Assembly: GCA_002343775.1 (NCBI GenBank)
Contig: DDSH01000006.1
Coordinates: 247,422-311,421 of the forward strand
From: Anaerolineales bacterium UBA2395
GTDB taxonomy: Bacteria; Chloroflexota; Anaerolineae; Anaerolineales; Villigracilaceae
DNA length: 64,000 nt
Direction: 5' to 3'
A program made the translations under genes and the position numbers. The notes under the pieces are model-generated. The model worked only from the letters and a program-made list of their open reading frames with translations, was not told the origin of the DNA and did no database searches. The stretch's first letter is position 1; every line of letters begins with the position of its first letter. Shown piece by piece: positions 42,568 to 51,043 of this stretch.

Positions 42568-43484
42568 ATAGCCTTCTGGCCGGCGTGTGGCAGCCTGGTT
42601 GAATAAAGCACGCCAATCAAGCCAAGCAGGATTACGCCAAACTCGAGTAAGGCGTGGGGCGTTGCTGAGAGATTGTCAAAGACGAAGAGCGGTGCGCCGA
42701 AAAACCTTCCGTCTGTTGCATTGGAGGCCGCGAAGACGGCTATTTGCAGGTAATTCCACAGGGTATGAAGAGCAATGCCCGCCCACAAAGAGCGCGTGCG
42801 GACATAGAGTGTGCCGAACAGGATGCCAACCAGAATCGCCGTTGCAAGATACATCAATGGATGGATGGCTGTGCTGAGCGGGTGCATCAACGCAAATAAG
42901 ACCGCCACGATCACGACTGCGACTGTTTGGTTGTAGCGCTGGGAGATACGGGTTTGCAGGTAGCCGCGAAAGGCAATTTCTTCGCCGAAGCCGCTGGCAA
43001 ACGTCAGAATCATTCCCAACAAGAGCGTGACGATGACTTTGGAGGTGGAGAACAGGTTGAAACCGTTACCAACGTAGGACAACGTTCCAATGAGGAAGCC
43101 AATGCCAAACGTAAGAACGGTCAAAGTCAGTGCGAGGAGAATGCCAAAACTGATATTCCTTATTCGGTTGTTGGTGCCCAGCCCGAGGTGGCTCCAGTCA
43201 AAGGTCTGCTTTTCAATTTTGACGATTATCCAACGCACAAGCCAGAACATGAAGCCAAGTTGAAACACAGACAAAATGACTTGCGGTATGAAGCCGCCCA
43301 TGATCTCGGTCGCTTTTTGCATGGCTTGATCTTGCATGAGTCCCTGTGAGATGTGTACGAAGGTTAGGATGGTCATCAAAATGATGTTCAAGGCGACACC
43401 AAATACAATTGTCCCCAGCAGGAGGATGGCGGTTTTCCAACCCCAGTGTAAGTCACCGTTTTTATTTTTGAAAAGACGGTTCAT
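42555..43484 (-). CDS. CPBP-family intramembrane peptidase
   Basis: ATG 43484 is preceded by AAGGAG. The ~309-residue protein has SGFGEEIAFRGYLQTRIS (motif 1), LFALMHPLST (motif 2) and IALHTLWNYLQ (motif 3, HxxxN). Eight or nine helices are visible. It lies 10 bp after the next upstream CPBP gene and its end overlaps the SDR relic. Confidence 0.87.
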   Translation of the reverse strand: MNRLFKNKNGDLHWGWKTAILLLGTIVFGVALNIILMTILTFVHISQGLMQDQAMQKATEIMGGFIPQVILSVFQLGFMFWLVRWIIVKIEKQTFDWSHLGLGTNNRIRNISFGILLALTLTVLTFGIGFLIGTLSYVGNGFNLFSTSKVIVTLLLGMILTFASGFGEEIAFRGYLQTRISQRYNQTVAVVIVAVLFALMHPLSTAIHPLMYLATAILVGILFGTLYVRTRSLWAGIALHTLWNYLQIAVFAASNATDGRFFGAPLFVFDNLSATPHALLEFGVILLGLIGVLYSTRLPHAGQKAIWNA

Positions 43485-43494
43485 TGTTTTCTCC

Positions 43495-44409
43495 TTAGTG
43501 TTCAAGTGAAAAATTGTGAGTTGGATTGAAGGTCAGAAAGAGAATAAGTATTCCAAGCAGGATGGCAGCCAGCCCGACCACACCTGCTTCCGGTCCGAAT
43601 GCGTCGCCTGTCAACCAGGCGGGACCACTTTGTTCGATGAAGAGCAATGTCCCGCCGCGCAATTCCCAGCCACTGACCGGAAAACCGAAGACGTTCCCCT
43701 GAAAAAAATTCCAGGTGAGGTGAAATCCAAGCGGTATCGCAAGTTCATGGGTCAGCACGACAGCCACTGCGCAAAAAATCCCGAACAGAACGAGAATGGC
43801 AATTCCCAACGGCGTTGCGTTTGGGTTCCCTGCATGGGGCAGGGCAAATATCACAGAAGAGACCAGCACGGCAAGAGCCCCGCTCCAATTTTGTTTTGGC
43901 AACTTGAACCCTTCGAGCAAGTTTCTCAAAACATACCCGCGCGTTAGAATTTCTTCGGTGAAGGCGATGCCGATGTAGTGGATAAACAGCGCTGTCAGCG
44001 CCCACGCCAGCGATGCGCCCGGCTCAACCGTGACCCCAAACTGAACGATGTGCACATAGCCCAGTGTCCACTCTGTCAGAAAGATCACCGCAATAAATCC
44101 GGCTCCCAACGCCATGCCGAAACCCAGCTGACTCCACCAACGGCGGGAGAGATGAAAACCAAAGTCCGCAAAGGGACGTTTGTCGAACCATCTACCAGCC
44201 AGCCATACGCTGACTCCAAAGGCAATGCATCCGACGACTGCTTCCAGAATCCACAAGCCATTCTGCGAAAGAGACGGTTTCAATGGCGTGGTAAGAAAGT
44301 CTTCCAGAACGAGTAGAGCGAACACCAGCACAAGTTGCTGTGCCAGCAAACGCCAACCTGCGCGCAGTCGTCCATCAGCGGGGTTGAAGAAGGGCAGGCT
44401 AAGATTCAT
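43495..44409 (-). CDS. CPBP-family intramembrane peptidase
   Basis: The 304-residue protein has IAFTEEILTRGYVLRNLLEG, IFALPHAGNPNATP and PLGFHLTWNFFQGNVFG as motifs 1-3, with eight or more helices. It is the second gene of the operon behind cassette e, 10 bp after the first. Confidence 0.87.
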   Translation of the reverse strand: MNLSLPFFNPADGRLRAGWRLLAQQLVLVFALLVLEDFLTTPLKPSLSQNGLWILEAVVGCIAFGVSVWLAGRWFDKRPFADFGFHLSRRWWSQLGFGMALGAGFIAVIFLTEWTLGYVHIVQFGVTVEPGASLAWALTALFIHYIGIAFTEEILTRGYVLRNLLEGFKLPKQNWSGALAVLVSSVIFALPHAGNPNATPLGIAILVLFGIFCAVAVVLTHELAIPLGFHLTWNFFQGNVFGFPVSGWELRGGTLLFIEQSGPAWLTGDAFGPEAGVVGLAAILLGILILFLTFNPTHNFSLEH

Positions 44410-44419
44410 GATGTTCTTA

Positions 44420-44851
44420 TTAGGTTGCAGCGTTCATATCGAGAGAACGCAGGGAAATAAACCACTGGCTTAATGAAACCGCTACAATGACCACGCCTAA
44501 TCCAAAGTAGAGCAGTTGCATGAACCCTTGCGGACCTTCGGAGTAGCCAATTACCAACATTTCCACGAACTCGAAGACCATAATGATCAGCCCGGCTGAG
44601 GCAGATGCCAGCGGTGCAAAATGATTCCTGCGAATCAAGAGAATGGCGGCGAAGATCGCGCTCCCGCCCACGATAAAGCCGAGCGCTAGCCCGGGAATGA
44701 TGTAGCTGTCGAAGGGGGATCCCATCAGCAGGTCTACAGGCGGCACGTAGAAACCGATCAACAATTGAATGCCGCCGCCGATGGCAGTCAGCCCGAGAAA
44801 GAAATTCAACACGATCAAGAGAGTGCGGATAGATTTGGTGAGGGTTGGCAT
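44420..44851 (-). CDS. Four-helix membrane protein, 143 aa
   Basis: The protein has four hydrophobic segments (LLIVLNFFLGLTAIGGGIQL, YIIPGLALGFIVGGSAIFAA, ASASAGLIIMVFEFVEMLVI, LLYFGLGVVIVAVSLSQWF). AAAGGAAA precedes the ATG. No family is recognised. It is the first gene of the CPBP operon and is preceded by promoter cassette e. Confidence 0.72.
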   Translation of the reverse strand: MPTLTKSIRTLLIVLNFFLGLTAIGGGIQLLIGFYVPPVDLLMGSPFDSYIIPGLALGFIVGGSAIFAAILLIRRNHFAPLASASAGLIIMVFEFVEMLVIGYSEGPQGFMQLLYFGLGVVIVAVSLSQWFISLRSLDMNAAT

Positions 44852-44873
44852 GGCAGTTTCCTTTCCGTATCGA

Positions 44874-44940
44874 AGGATAGCCGCCCAAACAAAAATATTC
44901 CCCCGCCAAGGGGGGAGTTTTCTACTGGCCAGGTGGATAG
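44874..44940 (-). promoter_or_regulatory. Dual-palindrome promoter cassette, copy e
   Basis: On the minus strand P1 is CTATCCACCTGGCCAG (centre 44932.5). P2 is CTCCCCC-N6-GGGGGAA (centre 44907.5), followed by TATTTTT. The -10 candidate is TATCCT at 44879-44874. Distances are 25 bp and 28.5 bp, as in copies b and d. It drives the eight-gene CPBP operon on the opposite strand from the other copies. Confidence 0.65.
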
Positions 44941-45025
44941 TGTGAAAAGGTCGATGGATCTGTGTGAAAGCATAACTACCTCATCGCATTTAGCTGTATA
45001 TTTAGGTCAATAACCGACCACCGAA

Positions 45026-45970
45026 CCTCTTCAGAATCACAAGGGGCAAATCCCAGCCCAATTGAGCAGGAAACAGATTGTTTGTATCTGGCTCAGGAAA
45101 AGGGACAGCAAGTTACTCGTGTTTATCGCGACGTGGAAAAATATCGGGTAGGAATAAGCTGATCGAACCATCGGGGAGTCGCTCAGATTGACCTGCTTTG
45201 CAAGCCATGCTCATTGACGCCGCCCGAGATAAATTCGAGGTTATCCTCGCCTGGCGTGAAGACAGTCTATATCGCGGAGTACGAGCGATGTTGGCAGTCT
45301 TGGAAACCGTACAGAACTATAAGATCGACATCCTGTTCGCAAAAGAAACCTTCGATCCAACGATTGCTCCAATCCGCGCCTGGGTAGCCCAAATGGAATT
45401 GGATGGGATGAAAGAGCGGATGGAAATGGGAGGCAAAGCACGGCTGAAAGCGGGAAAAGCAAATATGGGTCAGGATCGCTATAGCTATATTCGCATAGGT
45501 GAAAATATCCACCTTGTCGAAGAAGAAGCGAAATGCATCCGGAACATCATTAATTGGTACATTTAGAAAACTCCCCTCAATCAAATACGAAAACATCTGA
45601 TCGCTGCGGATGCTCCACAAAAGGAGAGCAGCATTCCCCGACACATCCAATGATCCCGGTCCAGCATTCAGGCTTTACTCAAATCAGCCAGAGAGTATGC
45701 CTATGGCTTCAAAACCTATTCCCGTGCAGGGCAGACCTTCCAAATCCCTGTTGCACCCATCCTTGATATATTCACCTATGAATTGTTTGTAAAGATGCGA
45801 AAAGAAAACAAAACCTACCCCAAACACCGCAGGCAAAATGATTACCTGCTATGCGGTTATCTGAAATGTGCCTGCAACCTGACCTGGCGGGCACGCACCG
45901 CAACCCATCGCAACAGTCGCAAGGGCGATTGGTGGAGCGCAAGACTCCGATTAGTATGCATAGACTGCGT
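45026..45970 (+). pseudogene. Decayed large serine recombinase
   Basis: Pieces in several frames reconstruct a large serine recombinase. They are an N-terminal block (SSESQGANPSPIEQE), a catalytic-domain block (RDKFEVILAWREDSLYRG, IRAWVAQMELDGMKERMEMG) and a zinc-ribbon block (YLLCGYLKCACNLTWRARTA). Several frameshifts and stops separate them. The N-terminal part aligns with the 17571 relic. This indicates an old integrative element whose cargo can no longer be delimited. Confidence 0.8.
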
Positions 45971-46002
45971 ATTAAAGAGTACTCAGGGTTGGCTTTACCT
46001 AC

Positions 46003-46647
46003 TTACCTACCCAGCAATTCATTCACCAGATTAACCGCCCGGCTGGCGTCCGGAGAAAATCCGTCGGCTTCGATCTGTTGCGCATACGTATCGGTGACAG
46101 GAGCGCCTCCCACGATTACCTTAATGTTCTTTCGCAAACCTGCAGCATCTAACGCGTCAAGCGTTGTCTTCATAGACGCCATGGTGGTTGTCAGCAGGGC
46201 GGACATGCCAATGACATCTGGCTTTAGCTCGATTGCCTTCTTCACAAACTCCTCGGCAGGAACATCCACGCCTAGGTCTATGATCTCGTAACCCGCGCCT
46301 TCCAGCATCAGCCCCACCAGGTTCTTGCCGATGTCATGCAGATCACCTTTGACCGTACCCATAAGCACCCTACCATTGGATTTCTGCTCAGTTTTTTGCA
46401 GATGCGGTTTCAGGAGAACCATTCCGCTTTGCATAGCGCGCGCCGCGATCAACATCTCTGGCACGTAATATTCGCCCGCCTCGAAGCGGACTCCAACTTC
46501 GCGCATGGCGGCGATCATGCCATCGTTCAGGATGGCGTTTGGATCCAGGCCGGCTTCCAGCGCGGCTGTCACGTTCGTCTCGACACCGTCGAAATCACCT
46601 TCCAATACTGCGTCGAATAATTTCTGTAATATAGTTTCCATGTTCAT
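46003..46647 (-). CDS. Corrinoid (B12-binding) methyl-carrier protein
   Basis: The 214-residue protein has the N-terminal helical cap (~1-85) and a Rossmann B12 domain with TVKGDLHDIGKNLVG (D-x-H-x-x-G, lower axial His), SALLTTTM and VIVGGAPV. This is the MtaC/MtbC/corrinoid-protein family, which carries methyl groups between two methyltransferases. It is the last gene of the PTS operon. The UROD-family gene at its far end is the only methyltransferase-like partner here; no reactivation protein is seen. Confidence 0.9.
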   Translation of the reverse strand: MNMETILQKLFDAVLEGDFDGVETNVTAALEAGLDPNAILNDGMIAAMREVGVRFEAGEYYVPEMLIAARAMQSGMVLLKPHLQKTEQKSNGRVLMGTVKGDLHDIGKNLVGLMLEGAGYEIIDLGVDVPAEEFVKKAIELKPDVIGMSALLTTTMASMKTTLDALDAAGLRKNIKVIVGGAPVTDTYAQQIEADGFSPDASRAVNLVNELLGR

Positions 46648-46661
46648 TTCTCCTTATGGTT

Positions 46662-48389
46662 TTATGCCAACTCGGCCAGTATTGCCTTCACATAATTTTC
46701 GATTTCAGCCGCAGTCCCAAACGACATGGCTTGACCTGCGATCTCGTGCACCATTTCATCCGTTAGCTTGCCGATCAGATGCTTGGCTTCGGGGATGGCG
46801 CGCGGATTCATGCTGAACTCGTCTAAACCGAAGCCAAGTAGGATGGGAATGGCATTGGTCATGCCAGCGAGTTCGCCGCACATGCCCACCCATTTTCCTT
46901 TGGCGTGACTAGCGTCAATCGTCTGTTTGATAAGACGCAGCACGGCGGGATGCAGTGGCTGGAACAGTCCAGATACCTTCGCATTACCGCGATCCACTGC
47001 CATCGTATATTGGGTCAGATCGTTGGTACCAATGCTGAAAAAGTCAGAGGCTTCTGCAAGTACATCCACCAGTAATGCTGCGGCGGGGGTCTCGACCATG
47101 ATTCCTACCGGCACATCAGCGGAAAATTCAATGGAAGCCAGTTCGAGATCCCGTTTGACTGTTTCAACGATCTCGCGCGCATGTCTCAGTTCATCCAAGT
47201 CTGAAACCATGGGGAACATGATGCGGGCCTGATGTCCCACTGCTGCGCGCAGAATTGCGCGCAACTGGGTCTTGAACATTTCGGGCTCATCCAGGCATAT
47301 ACGAATTGCTCGCCAGCCAAGGAATGGATTCATCTCTTCGGGAAAAGGCAGATAAGCCGGGGGCTTATCACCACCAATGTCAAGCGTACGCACAATCACA
47401 GGGCGAGTACCCATCACTTCAAATATCTCACGATAGATCTGATATTGCTTATCCTCACTGGGAGGCTGCGTATCTTCGAGGTAGAGGAATTCTGTGCGCA
47501 GCAGTCCAATGCCCTCAGCACCATGTTCCATTGCATCGTGAGCCGACGAAACTTCACCGATGTTGGCTGCCACTTCCACACGGCGACCGCTCGCAGTGCA
47601 GGCATCCTTTTTTGCGGCAATCTTGAGTACCTGCAAATGGGAATCTCGCTGCGCCTTGATCTGTTTGTAACGGGTAACGGTTTCCAAATCAGGATTGATG
47701 ATCATCTCACCTGTGCGACCATCCATCACAATGAATGTATCGTTGGAAACATTGACAAGCAAATCATTGCCCATCCCTACAATGGCAGGCAACCCAAGCG
47801 TTCGCGCAAGAATTGCACTGTGTGAGGTAATTCCGCCCTGAGCCGTGATAAAGCCAAGCGTAAGTTTAGGATCAAGACTGGCGGTGTCTGAGGGTGTTAG
47901 GTCTTCTGCAACAATGATGGATGGTTTCACGACCGCAGCCAGCGCCGTATCGGGAAGCCCAAGCAAAATACGAAGGATACGGCGCCCCACATCCCTTACA
48001 TCCAACGCCCGGGCGGCAAAAAGTTCATCGTCCATGCCTGACAGCATACTTGCGAGTTCATCTGTCACCTTGGCAACTGCTTGCTCAATCGTTAGACCAA
48101 TCTCTACATATTCACGGGCCTTTCCCTCAAGTGCAGGGTCAGACAGCATCTCCTGATGAGCTCTAAATATGACGGCTTCCTCTTTGCCAGCCCTATTTTC
48201 GACCATATCATACAAGCCCTGTATCTCAACGCGGGCATGCTCGCGAGCCGTATAGAAGCGCCCCATCTCTTCATCCACAGTTCCAGCCGCGCAAACCGGG
48301 ATCTCCAATTTTACGGGGATGTAGCAGAATACCTGACCCACAACGATTCCATCGCTTGCAGGGATACCTTTGAAGTTTTTCTCAGCCAT
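46662..48389 (-). CDS. ptsI: PTS enzyme I (phosphoenolpyruvate-protein phosphotransferase)
   Basis: The 575-residue enzyme is full length. The phospho-His domain has FITAQGGITSHSAILARTLG (active His). The TIM-barrel C-domain has GAEGIGLLRTEFLYLE, IRTLDIGGDKPP-type residues, GTNDLTQYTMAVDRGN and MCGELAGM (active Cys). It transfers phosphate from PEP to HPr, whose gene is 26 bp upstream. Enzyme I inside a sugar operon rather than elsewhere suggests the whole PTS was acquired or moves as a unit. Confidence 0.96.
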   Translation of the reverse strand: MAEKNFKGIPASDGIVVGQVFCYIPVKLEIPVCAAGTVDEEMGRFYTAREHARVEIQGLYDMVENRAGKEEAVIFRAHQEMLSDPALEGKAREYVEIGLTIEQAVAKVTDELASMLSGMDDELFAARALDVRDVGRRILRILLGLPDTALAAVVKPSIIVAEDLTPSDTASLDPKLTLGFITAQGGITSHSAILARTLGLPAIVGMGNDLLVNVSNDTFIVMDGRTGEMIINPDLETVTRYKQIKAQRDSHLQVLKIAAKKDACTASGRRVEVAANIGEVSSAHDAMEHGAEGIGLLRTEFLYLEDTQPPSEDKQYQIYREIFEVMGTRPVIVRTLDIGGDKPPAYLPFPEEMNPFLGWRAIRICLDEPEMFKTQLRAILRAAVGHQARIMFPMVSDLDELRHAREIVETVKRDLELASIEFSADVPVGIMVETPAAALLVDVLAEASDFFSIGTNDLTQYTMAVDRGNAKVSGLFQPLHPAVLRLIKQTIDASHAKGKWVGMCGELAGMTNAIPILLGFGLDEFSMNPRAIPEAKHLIGKLTDEMVHEIAGQAMSFGTAAEIENYVKAILAELA

Positions 48390-48415
48390 AATTTTTCTTA
48401 TCTCTTGAAACCTGA

Positions 48416-48691
48416 TTAAGCTTCGCCGAAATTATTTTCGATCAGAGCTCGCAGCGCGTCGAGCGCCGCATCGGCATCTGCGCCTTCTGACTGTATCACC
48501 ACTTCATGATCCTTCATTACACCCAGGGTCAGGACCATGATGATGCTTTTTGCATCCACGAAATTTCCGTTGGTCGTCAGGTTTTTTACCTTGATTGTGG
48601 AGGAGAACTTTGCTGCGGTTTTCACGAACAGCGCAGCGGGACGTGCGTGTAGTCCGACTTCGTTTCTTACCGGGATCGTTGCTTCAATCAT
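48416..48691 (-). CDS. ptsH: HPr phosphocarrier protein
   Basis: The 91-residue protein has the active-site motif EVGLHARPAALFVKTA (His15 equivalent) and the Ser46-type region VDAKSIIMVLTLGVMKDHEV. It accepts phosphate from PtsI and passes it to IIA encoded in the same operon. The presence of the regulatory Ser leaves HPr-kinase control possible, but no kinase gene is in the window. Confidence 0.95.
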   Translation of the reverse strand: MIEATIPVRNEVGLHARPAALFVKTAAKFSSTIKVKNLTTNGNFVDAKSIIMVLTLGVMKDHEVVIQSEGADADAALDALRALIENNFGEA

Positions 48692-48714
48692 TAGGAATCA
48701 TCTACTCCTTACAG

Positions 48715-50055
48715 TTAATATAAAAGCATGGACGGCGATTCAAGCCCGATTACCAAATCGGACAAAAAGCGCGCTGCAACAATGCCATCAATGACACGAT
48801 GGTCAGCAGAAATAGTCAACGACATCATCGGACGGACCTCCACACGGTCCTGCTCATCCACAACAATCGGTGTTCGCACGACACTTCCAACGGCAAGGAT
48901 CGCGCTCTCTGGCGGGTTGATCACCGCGCGGAACTGACGTATGCCGAACATTCCCAGATTTGAAATTGTGAACGTACCACCTTGCACATCCTCGAGTTTC
49001 AACCTATTTTCGCGCGCCCGTTCTGCCAGTTCGACCAAACGGATGTTGATCTCGTTGACGCCGAGATGATCGGCACCTTTGAGCACAGGAACCACAAGCC
49101 CTTGCGGGGCAGCAGTAGCAACACCAATATTCACATCCTTCCACAAAGAAATAGAATTGCCATTGAAGGATGCGTTGATATACGGGTTGCGAATCAATGC
49201 CCAGGCGACGACCTTGATCATCAATGCAGTTACTGTGATACGTGGCTGCTTTAATTTTTCAGCCTGCACGTTGAAGCGTTTGCGAGCGTTTTCCGCTTCC
49301 GTCATATCCACTTCCACGGTTAGAGCGATATGTGGGGACTCATTGAAACTTTTCTGCATCCTTTCCGCGATCGTGCGGCGGATGTTCGTAAGCGGGATGA
49401 TCTCAGATTCACGTCCATTGACTTGTGCTGTGGATAATGGAGTTACGCGTGGTTTTGCAGCCGCTAACACGTCTGTGGACTGTACGCGTCCACGCGGACC
49501 GGAACCGGATACCGCTTCAAGAGCGACGCCATTCTCACGCGCCACGCGACGAGCCGCAGGTGTGGCTGCGACTGTAACGCGTCCTACTTTCTTTTTGTCT
49601 GCAATAAAGCGTTCCACATCTTCACGAGTAATCCTGACGCCCGATGCCTGGACTTTGGAAAGATCAACTCCTTCCTCTTTCGCCATGCGGATTGCGATGG
49701 GTGTGGCAGACACCGAGATGGCTTGAGGGACAGCAACCGGTTGAGAAACAGGAGCCGCTTCAGGCTTGGATGGAGGCTTGGGGAGATCCATTTTGGGAAG
49801 ATCCGCAAGTGTCTCGCCTTCCTTCAAAATGTAAGCGATCACCTTTGTTACTGGTACTTCCTCGCCATCCTTAAATAGAATCCCTGCGAGAATTCCAGAG
49901 GCAGGTGAGGGTACATCGATTGCTACCTTTTCCGTTTCAACAGTGAGCACGCTTTCCTCGAACGTGACGAGGTCACCCTCTTTTTTTGACCATGAAATAA
50001 TGGTTGCCTTTTCCTGGTCCATATCGAACTTGGGCATGATGAATGGAACTGGCAT
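48715..50055 (-). CDS. Dihydrolipoamide acyltransferase (E2) with two subunit-binding domains
   Basis: ATG 50055 gives a lipoyl domain start (MPVPFIMPKFDMDQEKATII), with the lipoylated Lys in VETEKVAIDV. Two peripheral subunit-binding domains follow (ATPIAIRMAKEEGVDLSKVQ and AARRVARENGVALEAVSGSG). The catalytic domain has the HRVIDG motif (SADHRVIDGIVAARFL). It completes the E1alpha/E1beta set upstream; no E3 gene is adjacent. Substrate: pyruvate, acetoin or a branched 2-oxoacid. Most E2 proteins with one lipoyl domain have a single binding domain, so two is unusual. Confidence 0.9.
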   Translation of the reverse strand: MPVPFIMPKFDMDQEKATIISWSKKEGDLVTFEESVLTVETEKVAIDVPSPASGILAGILFKDGEEVPVTKVIAYILKEGETLADLPKMDLPKPPSKPEAAPVSQPVAVPQAISVSATPIAIRMAKEEGVDLSKVQASGVRITREDVERFIADKKKVGRVTVAATPAARRVARENGVALEAVSGSGPRGRVQSTDVLAAAKPRVTPLSTAQVNGRESEIIPLTNIRRTIAERMQKSFNESPHIALTVEVDMTEAENARKRFNVQAEKLKQPRITVTALMIKVVAWALIRNPYINASFNGNSISLWKDVNIGVATAAPQGLVVPVLKGADHLGVNEINIRLVELAERARENRLKLEDVQGGTFTISNLGMFGIRQFRAVINPPESAILAVGSVVRTPIVVDEQDRVEVRPMMSLTISADHRVIDGIVAARFLSDLVIGLESPSMLLY

Positions 50056-50056
50056 A

Positions 50057-51043
50057 TTAGATCCTGCCTTCCACCGATGCGCGGATTTCCTGCTCGATAT
50101 CGGCTTCCTGGGGAACAGCAGCTTTTTCGAGAATGCGGTTATAGGGAATGGGAATGTCCTTTCCGCCAAGACGCCGCACGGGTGCGTCGATGTAATCAAA
50201 TATGGGACTGCCCACCACTGAGGCTATCACTTCGCCTGCCCAGCCGCCCGTCTGACAGGCTTCATGCACAACCAACAAACGACCGGTGCGTGCCACAGAC
50301 TGGAGGATGGTTTCGGTGTCGAGCGGTAACATCGTACGCGGGTCGACGACTTCAACCTCGATCCCCTCTTTCGAAAGTTTTTCTGCAACATTTAGGGCCT
50401 TTATAACCATTACATTGTTGGCAACTACTGTGATATCACGTCCGGGACGTTTGATCTCAGCAACGCCGATTGGAATGGTGTAATCGCCTTCGGGCACTTC
50501 GCCCTTCATTTTGTAAAGGACCTTGTGTTCCACAAAACAAACCGGGTTCGGATTACGGATGGCAGAAAGCATCAAGCCTTTGGCATCATATGGTGTGGAA
50601 GGATTGATAACGATCAAACCGGGGAATTGCATGAGTACACTTTCCAGCGACTGGGAGTGCTGTGAGGCAGCCCCTGAGCCGGAGCCGCCTGGCATCCGAA
50701 CGACCATGGGAACAGTGGCGCGCCCACCGAACATGAAATGCATCTTGGCCGCCTGATTGGCGAGCTGATCCAGGGATAGCAGGACGAAATCCATGAACAT
50801 GAGCTCGGCTACGGGGCGCATTCCGAGCAGAGCCGCGCCAATGGCAGTTGCCACAATTGTTGCTTCCGAAATGGGTGTCTCAAGCACCCGTTCTTCGCCA
50901 AACTCATCGAGCATGCCATGCGTCAGACCGAAAGCGCCACCATAACGGCCGATGTCTTCACCGAGCAGAAATACCCGCTCATCCCGTTTCATTTCCTGCC
51001 ACAATGCCTGGCGAATGGCTTCAAGATAGGTTATCTCAGGCAT
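50057..51043 (-). CDS. 2-oxoacid/acetoin dehydrogenase E1 beta subunit
   Basis: ATG 51043 is preferred over ATG 51049 because GGAG lies eight bases before it. The ~328-residue subunit has EITYLEAIRQALWQEMKRDE, FLLGEDIGRYGGAFG, LETPISEATIVATAIGAA, MPGGSGSGAASQHSQSLE and LVVHEACQTGGWAGE, as in PdhB/AcoB. It overlaps the E1alpha gene by eight bases. The SGSGAASQHSQS segment is typical of pyruvate or acetoin dehydrogenase. Confidence 0.92.
   Translation of the reverse strand: MPEITYLEAIRQALWQEMKRDERVFLLGEDIGRYGGAFGLTHGMLDEFGEERVLETPISEATIVATAIGAALLGMRPVAELMFMDFVLLSLDQLANQAAKMHFMFGGRATVPMVVRMPGGSGSGAASQHSQSLESVLMQFPGLIVINPSTPYDAKGLMLSAIRNPNPVCFVEHKVLYKMKGEVPEGDYTIPIGVAEIKRPGRDITVVANNVMVIKALNVAEKLSKEGIEVEVVDPRTMLPLDTETILQSVARTGRLLVVHEACQTGGWAGEVIASVVGSPIFDYIDAPVRRLGGKDIPIPYNRILEKAAVPQEADIEQEIRASVEGRI

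Noticed and set aside
31551..44940. Reading P1/P2 as an ANTAR-type antitermination hairpin pair
   Set aside because: P1 closes on a four-base loop, not the six-base loop with fixed A and G known for ANTAR targets, and no ANTAR domain is encoded nearby. The constant distance to the -10 boxes also favours DNA sites.
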